Shown: positions 1-5,542 of the stretch, piece by piece | Layout: each line of letters opens with the position of its first letter | How positions within the stretch are numbered: the first letter of the stretch is position 1 | NCBI GenBank assembly: GCA_945631445.1 | Contig: CALZCR010000041.1 | Location: forward strand, 1 to 8,754 | Length of the DNA: 8,754 nt | Reading direction: 5' to 3' | Source: an uncultured Corynebacterium sp. | GTDB taxonomy: Bacteria; Actinomycetota; Actinomycetes; Mycobacteriales; Mycobacteriaceae | The notes under the pieces: model-generated | Databases searched by the model: none | The model's input: the letters and a program-made list of their open reading frames with translations, nothing else | What the model was told of the DNA's origin: nothing | Translations under genes and position numbers: made by a program

Positions 1-285
1 GTGCAGATGTGGGGTGTAGCCGCCGTGGCGGCGCTCGCCGAGGCCGGCGCCGTTGACGGTGATCAGCTGGCCGTCGCTGACGCCCACGGCGTCGATGCCG
101 GGCACCAGCGGGGTGGTGCGCACGACGCCCGGGTTCCCGGCGAGCGCCATCGCGTCCTTGTAGTTCAACGAGGAGTGGGAGACGCTGAGCTCCATGTCTC
201 CTTCCCCGAAAAGAAGGTCGTGGGTGTCTTCGAGTCGCGCGGTGCGCGACCCGTCCTGATCGCGGATGATGATGGAGTGGCCCAT
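1..285 (-). CDS. AcuI/YhdH-type quinone oxidoreductase, acrylyl-CoA reductase family (N-terminal part, cut by window edge)
   Basis: Zinc-free medium-chain dehydrogenase/reductase. AcuI/YhdH members reduce acrylyl-CoA or quinone-like enones with NADPH in the cytoplasm. Only the first 95 codons are visible and the frame is open to position 1. The start is ATG at 285-283. Visible family signatures are SHSSLNYKDAMAL (residues 36-48), PLVPGIDAVG (59-68) and GLGERRHGGY (81-90), which match the SSLNYKDAL, PGID(A/L)AG and GxGxxRxGGY blocks of this group. The NADPH-binding Rossmann domain and the C-terminus lie outside the window, so an intact gene cannot be confirmed. There is no Shine-Dalgarno sequence before the ATG. 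A TAGCGT box seven bases upstream suggests a leaderless transcript. It is divergent from the VanZ-like gene with 39 bp between starts. The acrylyl-CoA substrate is inferred from the family only. Confidence 0.83.
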   Translation of the reverse strand, partial: MGHSIIIRDQDGSRTARLEDTHDLLFGEGDMELSVSHSSLNYKDAMALAGNPGVVRTTPLVPGIDAVGVSDGQLITVNGAGLGERRHGGYTPHLH

Positions 286-324
286 GGCTTACACGCTACT
301 CTTGTCCGGACTACTCTGGCGTGC
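286..324. promoter_or_regulatory. Divergent back-to-back promoter region between acuI-like and vanZ-like genes
   Basis: On the plus strand a TACTCT box (312-317) is followed by seven bases and the ATG at 325. On the minus strand a TAGCGT box (298-293) is followed by seven bases and the ATG at 285. Both fit the actinobacterial -10 motif TAnnnT at the spacing expected for leaderless mRNAs. A perfect 8-bp palindrome GTCCGGAC (304-311) lies between the boxes, and CTACTCT occurs twice (296-302 and 311-317). With normal spacing, each -35 region would overlap the other promoter's -10. No strong -35 sequence is visible. Promoter function is inferred from spacing alone. Confidence 0.5.
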
Positions 325-885
325 ATGCGACGAGGCCCAAGACCCCGGATGCTGGCGAGGACGGCGACCGTCGTCGCCGTCCTCGCCACCGTGGCGATGG
401 TCCTCGCCGTGACCATGGGCAAAGCGCTCGTCGAGGTCGGTGACCTGTGGGACGCCTCCGTCCACCGGCGCCGCAGCCTGGACTTCGCGCTCTTCGAAGG
501 GTTCGTGGAGCCGACGACCTGGTGGGCGCCGTGGTTGAACACGGTGGGCAACGTGGCCTTGTTCATCCCGGTGGGGCTGCTGACGGTGTTCGCACACGAC
601 CTGTTCTCCCGGCGGGCGGACCGCCCGCCGCGGATGGCGGGGGCGGTGCTGCGCGGCGGCGTGGTCGGCCTGCTGCTCAGCCTCGCGGTGGAAGTGGCCC
701 AATACGTCTTCGCGCTGGGCTACGCGGACGTGGACGATCTGCTGTTCAACACCCTGGGCGCGGTGCTCGGCGCGTGGCTCGCCCACCTGCTTCCACGGCC
801 GCTGCGGCGGGCCGCCGTCGGGGTGGTCATTTTGACGGCGGCGGTCGTGGTGCTCCCCATGCTCGGCGCGGCCGTGGCGGGGTGA
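325..885 (+). CDS. VanZ-like family integral membrane protein
   Basis: Predicted 186-residue membrane protein of the VanZ-like family. The family is named after the teicoplanin-resistance protein of Enterococcus, but most members have no known function, so no resistance role is implied. The visible core is NTVGNVALFIPVG (72-84), then an ExxQ pair in EVAQYVF (E123, Q126), then GYADVDDLLFNTLGAVLG (132-149), which is the family hallmark (D-x-x-D followed by NTLGA). Hydrophobic segments lie at about 11-31, 75-91, 111-130, 139-156 and 163-184. The start is ATG 325, chosen because a TACTCT box sits exactly seven bases upstream. ATG 349 is an alternative eight codons later. An open frame continues upstream to position 1, but there it is antisense to the acuI-like gene. 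The first DUF202 gene follows after 22 bp but has its own promoter-like box. Confidence 0.85.
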   Translation: MRRGPRPRMLARTATVVAVLATVAMVLAVTMGKALVEVGDLWDASVHRRRSLDFALFEGFVEPTTWWAPWLNTVGNVALFIPVGLLTVFAHDLFSRRADRPPRMAGAVLRGGVVGLLLSLAVEVAQYVFALGYADVDDLLFNTLGAVLGAWLAHLLPRPLRRAAVGVVILTAAVVVLPMLGAAVAG

Positions 886-894
886 GGATTGCAT

Positions 895-900
895 TAAGAT
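895..900 (+). promoter_or_regulatory. Putative -10 box (TAAGAT) of first DUF202 gene
   Basis: TAAGAT is followed by seven bases (901-907) and the ATG at 908, which places the expected transcription start on the A of ATG. It lies in the 22-bp gap after the VanZ-like stop codon. No -35 match is visible and there is no Shine-Dalgarno sequence, so a leaderless start is the best reading. Confidence 0.5.
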
Positions 901-907
901 CGACGGC

Positions 908-1300
908 ATGGACGACAGTGGCGAGGACCAGGGCGCGGAGCAGCGGAGCTGGCTGGCTCGGGTGACCTTCCCGGCCGGGCAAGAGCCGGATCCCCGGTTC
1001 ACGCTCGCCAACGAACGTACTTTCCTGGCGTGGATGCGCACGTCGTTGGCCTTTTTGGCGGCGGGCGTCGCCCTGGAGGCCTTCGACGTCGCCAGTCTGA
1101 ATCCGCACTTGCAGTCGTGGATCGCGGTGGTGATGCTTGTCGTCGGGATTTTGATTGCGGCCGGGGCGGCGCTGCGGTGGGTGAACGTGGAGCGGGCGAT
1201 GCGCCGGGGTAAGGCGTTGCCGGTGCCGGGGATCGTGCCGTTGCTGGGGTTGGCCGGCGTTTTCGCGGCGTTGCTGGTGCTGGTGGGCGTCGCGCTGTGA
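908..1300 (+). CDS. DUF202 membrane protein (YidH-like)
   Basis: 130-residue protein of the DUF202/YidH family: small inner-membrane proteins with three transmembrane helices and no established biochemical role. The diagnostic motif RFTLANERTFLAWMRTSLAFLA is at residues 30-51, on the cytoplasmic side leading into the first helix. Hydrophobic helices lie at about 38-58, 70-91 and 108-130, with a basic loop (ERAMRRGK) between the second and third. The length is typical. The start is ATG 908, seven bases after a TAAGAT box. The stop TGA (1298-1300) overlaps the GTG start of the next DUF202 gene by three bases, giving translational coupling. YidG/YidH-type pairs of this sort occur in many bacteria, which supports a joint membrane role. 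Confidence 0.92.
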   Translation: MDDSGEDQGAEQRSWLARVTFPAGQEPDPRFTLANERTFLAWMRTSLAFLAAGVALEAFDVASLNPHLQSWIAVVMLVVGILIAAGAALRWVNVERAMRRGKALPVPGIVPLLGLAGVFAALLVLVGVAL

Positions 1301-1644
1301 CGGACGGGCGATTTCCTCGCAGATTGCACGATGACCCTGGTCTGCAGCCGGAGCGCACGGCGTTGAGCTGGACGCGGACGTCGTTGTCCTTGATGGTGGT
1401 GGCGGCGACGATGGTGCGCTGGTCCGGGGAGTTTCCGGCGGTGATCCTGGTGCTGGCCACGGTGATGTTCGGCTTGGCGCTGGTCATCGTGTTGGATGGG
1501 CGGGCGCGGTATGTGCGCGGGGTGCGGGGCATCGCGGGGGAGGCGATGACGCCCAATATCGCGCCGGTGGCGGTGGTGACCGTGTGCATGGTGATCTTCG
1601 GGGTGACGGAGCTGGCCCTGGTCCTGCGCAGCATGGCCGGGTGA
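1297..1644 (+). CDS. DUF202 membrane protein (YidG-like), second of the pair
   Basis: 115-residue DUF202 protein. The N-terminal signature DPGLQPERTALSWTRTSLS (13-31) is the YidG-type variant of the family motif, distinct from LANERTFLAWMRT in the upstream gene. Three hydrophobic segments are seen at about 29-41 (continuing to the Trp/Ser boundary), 47-66 and 89-110. The start is GTG at 1297, within the sequence GTGA that also carries the stop of the first DUF202 gene. No separate ribosome binding site is needed, and translation is probably by termination-reinitiation. The function is unknown. The two paralogues diverge enough to suggest a heteromeric partner rather than a recent duplication (inference). 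Confidence 0.92.
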   Translation: MTDGRFPRRLHDDPGLQPERTALSWTRTSLSLMVVAATMVRWSGEFPAVILVLATVMFGLALVIVLDGRARYVRGVRGIAGEAMTPNIAPVAVVTVCMVIFGVTELALVLRSMAG

Positions 1645-1666
1645 TGTCGCTGCGGTGTCGCTGCGG
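1645..1666 (+). repeat. 11-bp tandem repeat, two copies
   Basis: The unit TGTCGCTGCGG occurs twice head to tail directly after the stop of the second DUF202 gene, followed by a partial third unit (TGCTG). A separate 8-bp palindrome CGGCGCCG lies at 1675-1682. Neither forms a clear terminator. Replication slippage is a sufficient explanation. Confidence 0.7.
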
Positions 1667-1700
1667 TGCTGTTCCGGCGCCGTCTTGACGTGCCACCGGC

Positions 1701-1739
1701 TACCGTGGGGCCTTCACGATGAGGAACACGACGAGAGGA
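1701..1739 (+). promoter_or_regulatory. Putative -10 (TACCGT) and ribosome binding site of the SDR gene
   Basis: TACCGT at 1701-1706 fits TAnnnT and would start a transcript near 1713. GAGAGGA at 1733-1739 is a purine-rich Shine-Dalgarno candidate ten bases before ATG 1750. A TTGACG at 1685-1690 is too close to act as the matching -35. The leader would be about 36 nt. Confidence 0.4.
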
Positions 1740-1749
1740 TCCTTCGCCC

Positions 1750-2394
1750 ATGAGCATGCAGATCGGAATCATCGGCGCCACCGGTAAAGCGGGTTCGGCC
1801 GTCACCGCGGAGGCGTTACGCCGCGGCCACGAGGTCACGGCCCTGGTGCGTGACGCTGAGCGCGCCCGTGAGCTGGGGGAGGTGGAGGTCCACGTCATCG
1901 ACGCGCTGACGCTGACCTCCGATGACGTGGTCGGTCTGGACGTGGTGGTCAACGCCTTCGGCGTCGCCCCGGCGCAGGCCGGGCAGCATCTCGAGGTCAC
2001 CGAGAACCTCATCGCCGTGGCGCGGGAGCTGGGGCCGAATTCCCCGCGCCTGGTGTTCATCCTCGGCGCCGGCTCGTTGACGTACCGGGGCGGGTTGTTC
2101 CTCGAGGAGATCCGGAAAGTGCCGGGTTCCGAGCACTGGATCGCCGTTCCGGAGAATCAGCTCGCGCAGCTGGAGTACTTGCGCGGCGTCGCGGACGTCG
2201 ACTGGACCGGGGCGTCGCCGCAGGCGCAGTTCTCCCCGGGGGAGGCCACCGCGCCGAAGTTGGGGGAGGACGAGATCTTGCTGGCCGCCGACGGTGACTC
2301 GCACACCAGCACCGGAACCATGGCGGTGGCGCTCCTGGATGAAATTGAATCCCCTGCGCATCGCGGTAGGCGCTTCACGGTCTCCGACGCCTAA
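1750..2394 (+). CDS. NAD(P)H-binding atypical SDR family oxidoreductase
   Basis: 214-residue Rossmann-fold protein of the atypical short-chain dehydrogenase group (NAD(P)-binding, NmrA/biliverdin-reductase-B-like). The dinucleotide-binding loop GATGKAG (G9, G12, G15) follows the first beta strand IGII. Further family features are HEVTALVRDAER (27-38, cofactor 2'-phosphate region), DVVVNAFGVAP (second sheet edge) and PRLVFILGAGS. The classical YxxxK catalytic pair is not evident, which is usual for atypical SDRs. The substrate is unknown. Some relatives act as redox sensors rather than enzymes. The start is ATG 1750, with GAGAGGA ten bases upstream. ATG 1756 is an alternative two codons later. 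The FGGY kinase starts 47 bp downstream on the same strand and may be co-transcribed, though a TAGACT box lies between them. Confidence 0.87.
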   Translation: MSMQIGIIGATGKAGSAVTAEALRRGHEVTALVRDAERARELGEVEVHVIDALTLTSDDVVGLDVVVNAFGVAPAQAGQHLEVTENLIAVARELGPNSPRLVFILGAGSLTYRGGLFLEEIRKVPGSEHWIAVPENQLAQLEYLRGVADVDWTGASPQAQFSPGEATAPKLGEDEILLAADGDSHTSTGTMAVALLDEIESPAHRGRRFTVSDA

Positions 2395-2395
2395 T

Positions 2396-2441
2396 TAGAC
2401 TGGGCGCTCACCAGCCGCCGCCGTTCGTGGAGGAGACCGCC
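2396..2441 (+). promoter_or_regulatory. Putative -10 (TAGACT) and strong ribosome binding site of the FGGY kinase
   Basis: TAGACT at 2396-2401 lies just after the SDR stop codon. GGAGGAG at 2429-2435 is a near-perfect Shine-Dalgarno sequence six bases before GTG 2442. This fixes the start at GTG 2442 rather than the in-frame GTG 2427, whose codons would overlap the ribosome binding site itself. Confidence 0.55.
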
Positions 2442-3947
2442 GTGAAAGAAACCAAGAAGATCCCGACCATGTCGATCCCCCTGGATCAGGCGCGGGGCCC
2501 GTACGTGCTGGGCGTCGACGTCGGTTCCACGGCCTCGCGCGGCGGTCTTTATGACGCTTCCGGGCGCCCGGTCAAGGGCTCGAAGCAGCGCATCTCCCAC
2601 GAGTTTCGCACCGGCGTCGAAGGCGCCTCCACCATCGACGCCGACCAGGTCGTCGAGGAGTGCCGCGACGTCATCGACGGGGTGGTGGCCTTCGCCAAGG
2701 ACAACGACCTCGAGATCGGCGCCGTGACCATGGACTCTTTCGCGTCTTCGCTGATCCTGGTCAGTGCGCAGGGCACGGCGCTGACGCAGTGCCTGACGTA
2801 CGCGGACTCCCGCTGCGCCGCCTATGTGGGCACGCTGCGCGAGGACCTGGACGAAGAGGACTACCGCGCCCGCACCGGGGTGCGTTTCCACACCTCCTAC
2901 CACCCGGCGCGCCTGGCGTGGCTGCGGCAGGAGCATCCGGAGGTATGGGCGAAGACGGAGACGGTGATGACGATCGGCGAGTACGTCTATTTCCGGCTGG
3001 CGGGGATTGAGGGCGTGGCGACGTCGATGGCGGCGTGGTCGGGCGTGGTGAATCTGCGCGGTGGGGGGCTGGACGGGGAGATCCTGGCGGCGGTGGGCGC
3101 CGACGAGCGGCTGATGCAGCCGGTGTTCGACCCTGATGAGCCGGCTTACCCGCAGGGCACGGGGTGGAAGCGGCTCAACGGGGTGCCGTGGTTTCATGCG
3201 GTCCCGGACGGGTGGCCGTCGAACATCGGGCCGGGTGCGGTGGACGAGAACACGGTGGCGGTGGCGGCGGCGACGTCGGGGGCGATGCGGGTGGTGCTGC
3301 CGACGATTCCGGAACGGGTGCCGGCGGGGCTGTGGTGTTACCGCTTGTCGTCTTCCTCGTGCATCGTCGGTGGTGCGCTCAACGACGTCGGCCGGGCGGT
3401 GGCCTGGCTGGAGCGCACCTTGGCCCCGGTGGAGCGCGAGGAGCTGGCGGAGGCGCTCACGGCGGCGCCGGACGACGACACGCCTTTCGTGTTGCCGTTT
3501 TTCTCCGGGGAGCGGGCCACCGGGTGGGCGGCGGACGCCCGGGCGGCGTTCACGCGCGTCAGCGACGACACCTCGGTGCTGGAGCTGTGGCGGGGCACGG
3601 TGGAGGGCCTGGCGCTGTCATATGGGCGCATCGCGGAGGAGTTGGAGACGCTGGGGGTCGCGGCGGAGCGGGTGATCGCCTCCGGGAGGGTGACCAACGA
3701 GCATCCGTCGTGGTTGCAGGTGTTGGCGGACACGCTGCGGACGCCGGTGGTGCCGTTGGCGATGAAGCGGGCGACGTTGCGGGGCACGGCGTTGATCGCG
3801 CTGGAGGTCATTGATCCGGGCGGGCAGCGCGCCACCCCGCCGTTCGGTGAGCCGTATGTCCCGGTCGAGGGCCGGGAGGGGCATTACGGGCGGATCCGGG
3901 AAGAGTTCGAGCGGGTGTACCGGGCCTTGGTCGAGGAATTTCGCTAA
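2442..3947 (+). CDS. FGGY-family carbohydrate kinase (gluconokinase-like)
   Basis: 501-residue sugar kinase of the FGGY family, which transfers phosphate from ATP to a sugar or sugar acid in the cytoplasm. Domain order is an N-terminal actin-like half with phosphate loop LGVDVGSTASR (23-33), TYADSRC in the substrate region, PDGWPSNIGPGAV with D256 as the probable catalytic base, and a C-terminal half with GGALNDVGRAVAWL, FSGERATGW (354-362) and ASGRVTNEHPSWLQVLAD (from 413). The SNIGPGAV and (F/L)SGER(A/S)xGW blocks are closest to FGGY gluconokinases, but the substrate cannot be fixed from sequence. ASGR stands where most relatives have ASGG. No transporter or dehydrogenase of a sugar pathway is adjacent. 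The start GTG 2442 is set by GGAGGAG. Third-position preference drifts from C in the first 150 codons to G later. The stop TAA forms part of the putative -10 box of the cupin gene. Confidence 0.88.
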   Translation: MKETKKIPTMSIPLDQARGPYVLGVDVGSTASRGGLYDASGRPVKGSKQRISHEFRTGVEGASTIDADQVVEECRDVIDGVVAFAKDNDLEIGAVTMDSFASSLILVSAQGTALTQCLTYADSRCAAYVGTLREDLDEEDYRARTGVRFHTSYHPARLAWLRQEHPEVWAKTETVMTIGEYVYFRLAGIEGVATSMAAWSGVVNLRGGGLDGEILAAVGADERLMQPVFDPDEPAYPQGTGWKRLNGVPWFHAVPDGWPSNIGPGAVDENTVAVAAATSGAMRVVLPTIPERVPAGLWCYRLSSSSCIVGGALNDVGRAVAWLERTLAPVEREELAEALTAAPDDDTPFVLPFFSGERATGWAADARAAFTRVSDDTSVLELWRGTVEGLALSYGRIAEELETLGVAAERVIASGRVTNEHPSWLQVLADTLRTPVVPLAMKRATLRGTALIALEVIDPGGQRATPPFGEPYVPVEGREGHYGRIREEFERVYRALVEEFR

Positions 3948-3950
3948 CCT
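3945..3950 (+). promoter_or_regulatory. Putative -10 box (TAACCT) of the cupin gene, overlapping the kinase stop codon
   Basis: TAACCT includes the TAA stop of the kinase and is followed by seven bases and ATG 3958. This is the same leaderless geometry as at four other genes in the window. There is no Shine-Dalgarno sequence in the 10-bp gap. Confidence 0.5.
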
Positions 3951-3957
3951 GGCGGGC

Positions 3958-4308
3958 ATGAAGAACCTGGAGAAAAAGATCACGCAAGCCCTCGAGAACG
4001 CGCGCGCCGACGAGCGGGGCCGCTACGCCAAGGTGGTGGTCAGCGACGGCCCGCTGCGGCAAACGGTCTTAGCCTTGGTCAAGGGAGGACAGTTGGCGGA
4101 GCATAATTCCCCGCCGGCGGCCTCCCTGCTGTTGTTCACGGGCAGGCTCACGGTGACCGCGCAGGAGGACACGGAGATCACGGCCGGTGAGCTGGTGGAG
4201 CTGACGCATTTCCGCCACTCGGTCACCGCGCAGGAGGACAGCGTGTTCCTGTTGACCACGGTCACCAGCCAGCCGGACACCGACAGCCATGACGGTCTGC
4301 CGGAGTAA
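3958..4308 (+). CDS. Small cupin-domain protein
   Basis: 116-residue single-domain protein with a cupin-like beta pattern. The barrel runs from about residue 34 to 103: RQTVLALVKGGQLAEHNSPP, then SLLLFTGRLTVTAQED, then GELVELTHFRHSVTAQEDSVFLLTTVT. The GxLxEHxSP and TGRLxV blocks, followed by G-E-L...RHSV and SVFLLT, match conserved cupin_2 spacing. Of the usual metal ligands only His49 and His87 are obvious. The second His of motif 1 and its Glu are not, so metal binding is doubtful. The function is unknown. An exact 16-bp in-frame direct repeat encodes VTAQED twice (residues 66-71 and 89-94). The start is ATG 3958, ten bases after the kinase stop. The stop directly abuts the stop of the convergent monooxygenase gene. 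Confidence 0.82.
   Translation: MKNLEKKITQALENARADERGRYAKVVVSDGPLRQTVLALVKGGQLAEHNSPPAASLLLFTGRLTVTAQEDTEITAGELVELTHFRHSVTAQEDSVFLLTTVTSQPDTDSHDGLPE
4156..4240 (+). repeat. In-frame 16-bp direct repeat inside the cupin gene
   Basis: ACCGCGCAGGAGGACA occurs at 4156-4171 and 4225-4240, 69 bp (23 codons) apart. Both copies are read in the same frame and encode TAQED within structurally similar beta-strand/turn positions. Confidence 0.85.
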
Positions 4309-4319
4309 TTAACGCCGGC
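4299..4319. other. Abutting convergent stop codons within a short inverted repeat
   Basis: The palindrome TAATTA (4306-4311) supplies TAA to the cupin gene on the plus strand and TAA to the monooxygenase gene on the minus strand, with no base between them. It sits in the 11-nt loop of a 5-bp inverted repeat GCCGG (4299-4303) / CCGGC (4315-4319). There is no T-run, so it is at best a weak bidirectional terminator. Confidence 0.6.
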
Positions 4320-5262
4320 GGGCGGCGCGGGTGATCGCCTGCGCCGTCTGCTGCGCGTGGCGGCCGACGCCGGCGAGGGTGTCGGAGCCGACTCCGGTCA
4401 ATGCCCCGTAGCCGACCAGGTGCAGCCCGTCGACGGTGGGCCGCAGCCCGTCGTCGAGCAGCCCGCGCGCCGGGTGAAGCGCCGGTTCGTAGCCGGTGGC
4501 CCAGATGAAGTGGTTGACCGTGAGCTCGTCGAGGGAGGCGGGCGGGCGCGTGGGCTCCATCCGGCCTTCGGCGCGCGCCCGGGCGATCTGCGGGGTGAGC
4601 ACGATCTCGCCGAGCGCGTGGAGGTCTTCGCCGTCGCGGAGGCGGCGGTGCCATTCGGCGCCGTCGATGTCTTCGGGCAGGTAGCGGGGTTCGCGGCGCG
4701 TCAGCCAGGTGACGTCGGCGACCTCGGAGAGCTCGGCGACGAGTTGGGCGCCGGAGTTGCCGGCGCCGATGACGGCGACTGTGGTGCCGCGGAAGGTGTC
4801 GGGTCCGGGGTAGTTGGCGGCGTGCCAGAACTGCCCCAGGATCGTGCCGGGGTAGTCGGCGACGAACGGGGTGGACCAGGTGCCGGTGGCCATGACCACG
4901 TGATCGGCGCTCCAGGCGCCGCGGTCGGCCGTCACGTGGAAGAGATCGCCGTCGTGGGTGATCTCGGTGACGCGGACGGGGCGCTCGACGGGCACGTCGA
5001 AGAGGCCTTCGTAGTTGGTGAGGTATTCCACGATGTGCGCGGGCCGTAGCTGGCCGGCGATGGGCGGCATGGACATGCCGGGCAGGAAGGAGTGCTCGGC
5101 CGGCGAGAGCAGTTGCAGGCTGTCTGCGCGGTGGTTCCAGGCGCCGCCGGGGGCGACGCCGTTGTCCAGGACGAGCACGTCCACGCCGGCGGCCAGCAGA
5201 TAGTAGGCGGTGGCCAGGCCGGATTGTCCGCCGCCGATGATCAGGGTGGTGTGGTGGGCCAA
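4309..5262 (-). CDS. FAD/NAD(P)H-dependent flavin monooxygenase, ArsO-like
   Basis: 317-residue two-dinucleotide-binding flavoprotein. The FAD site is LIIGGGQSGLATAY (G10, G12, G15), then ATGTW (125-129), the NAD(P)H site VIGAGNSGAQ (164-173), and ATGY (255-258) near the C-terminus. Residues 141-152 (ILGQFWHAANYP, His147) fit the flavin-monooxygenase fingerprint FxGxxxHxxxY with Ile in place of Phe. The layout (DSLQLLSPAEHSFLPG, YLPEDIDG, LGEIVLTP, LHLVGYGALTG) resembles proteins annotated as the ArsO group linked to arsenic operons, from family memory rather than a search. No arsR, arsC or arsenite pump gene is in the window, so an arsenic role is a guess. The length is at the short end of the family. 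The start is TTG 5262, with AAAGGAG (5275-5269) six bases upstream. The gene is convergent with the cupin gene and divergent from the AlkZ-like gene. Confidence 0.85.
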   Translation of the reverse strand: MAHHTTLIIGGGQSGLATAYYLLAAGVDVLVLDNGVAPGGAWNHRADSLQLLSPAEHSFLPGMSMPPIAGQLRPAHIVEYLTNYEGLFDVPVERPVRVTEITHDGDLFHVTADRGAWSADHVVMATGTWSTPFVADYPGTILGQFWHAANYPGPDTFRGTTVAVIGAGNSGAQLVAELSEVADVTWLTRREPRYLPEDIDGAEWHRRLRDGEDLHALGEIVLTPQIARARAEGRMEPTRPPASLDELTVNHFIWATGYEPALHPARGLLDDGLRPTVDGLHLVGYGALTGVGSDTLAGVGRHAQQTAQAITRAARRR

Positions 5263-5298
5263 GGCAGTCTCCTTTGGTGGGGGTCGCCGCCCAGTGTA
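5263..5298 (-). promoter_or_regulatory. Putative promoter and ribosome binding site of the monooxygenase gene
   Basis: On the minus strand TACACT (5298-5293) fits a -10 box, giving a transcript start near 5286 and a leader of about 24 nt. AAAGGAG (5275-5269) lies six bases before TTG 5262 and decides this weak start codon. The -35 region would fall within the inverted repeat at 5300-5321. Confidence 0.5.
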
Positions 5299-5299
5299 T

Positions 5300-5321
5300 C
5301 ACTTTAAACTTCAATAAAGTG
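5300..5321. promoter_or_regulatory. AT-rich 22-bp inverted repeat, candidate operator
   Basis: The arms are CACTTTA (5300-5306) and TAAAGTG (5315-5321), separated by eight bases (AACTTCAA) that are themselves near-symmetrical. It is strikingly AT-rich in a very high-GC window and lies just upstream of the TACACT box, where a repressor would block the -35 region. The size and dyad symmetry suit a dimeric winged-helix regulator of ArsR, MarR or similar type. Which regulator binds, if any, is unknown. Confidence 0.55.
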
Positions 5322-5542
5322 TTTTGTCGCGCCGCCTGCCCCTCAGGCGTCGGCTCCGCCCTCCGGTCAGCTTCCGCTCCCGGCTCGACGCCCCCGGCGC
5401 CGAGCCACCGCTTCACCCGCGCCGCCTCCTACGGGCGTGTGTGGGCGGACCACCCCAGGGCTCCGACCTCTACGGCAGCGACGGCGCCCCGATCATGGAA
5501 CCGGCCGCAAGACCCTGATGCTTTCTGGCTACCCTGGCCAGC
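5322..5542. other. Gene-free stretch between divergent genes, with a strong hairpin
   Basis: This stretch holds no frame with a recognisable protein on either strand and no tRNA-like fold. At 5382-5406 a hairpin forms from GGCTCG / CGAGCC with an inner CGCC-CCC-GGCG, interrupted by one A.C mismatch. It is outside both predicted flanking transcripts, so it is not an obvious terminator for either. The last 13 bases (5530-5542) hold the promoter box of the AlkZ-like gene. Confidence 0.6.
5530..5535 (+). promoter_or_regulatory. Putative -10 box (TACCCT) of the AlkZ-like gene
   Basis: TACCCT is followed by seven bases (5536-5542) and ATG 5543, again the leaderless layout. No Shine-Dalgarno sequence precedes this ATG. 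Confidence 0.5.

Noticed and set aside
1..324. Plus-strand open frame extending the VanZ-like gene upstream to position 1
   Set aside because: The upstream part is antisense to a clear AcuI/YhdH N-terminus, has no membrane-protein character, and the promoter-like box points to a start at 325.
289..1329. 346-codon minus-strand frame across the VanZ-like and DUF202 genes
   Set aside because: Low-complexity Arg/Ala/Pro/Thr composition typical of an antisense shadow in high-GC DNA; the plus-strand genes have conserved family motifs.
1645..1682. Terminator after the DUF202 pair
   Set aside because: The 11-bp tandem repeat is direct, not inverted, and CGGCGCCG is too short and loopless to be a convincing terminator.
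4357..5049. 230-codon plus-strand frame opposite the monooxygenase
   Set aside because: Antisense shadow rich in Gly, Val and Asp; the minus-strand frame has two dinucleotide-binding motifs and a flavin-monooxygenase fingerprint.
5274..5518. Plus-strand frames in the gap before the AlkZ-like gene, as possible small proteins
   Set aside because: No start with a ribosome binding site, Pro/Arg-rich composition, no recognisable domain. The longer frame runs out of frame into the AlkZ-like gene.
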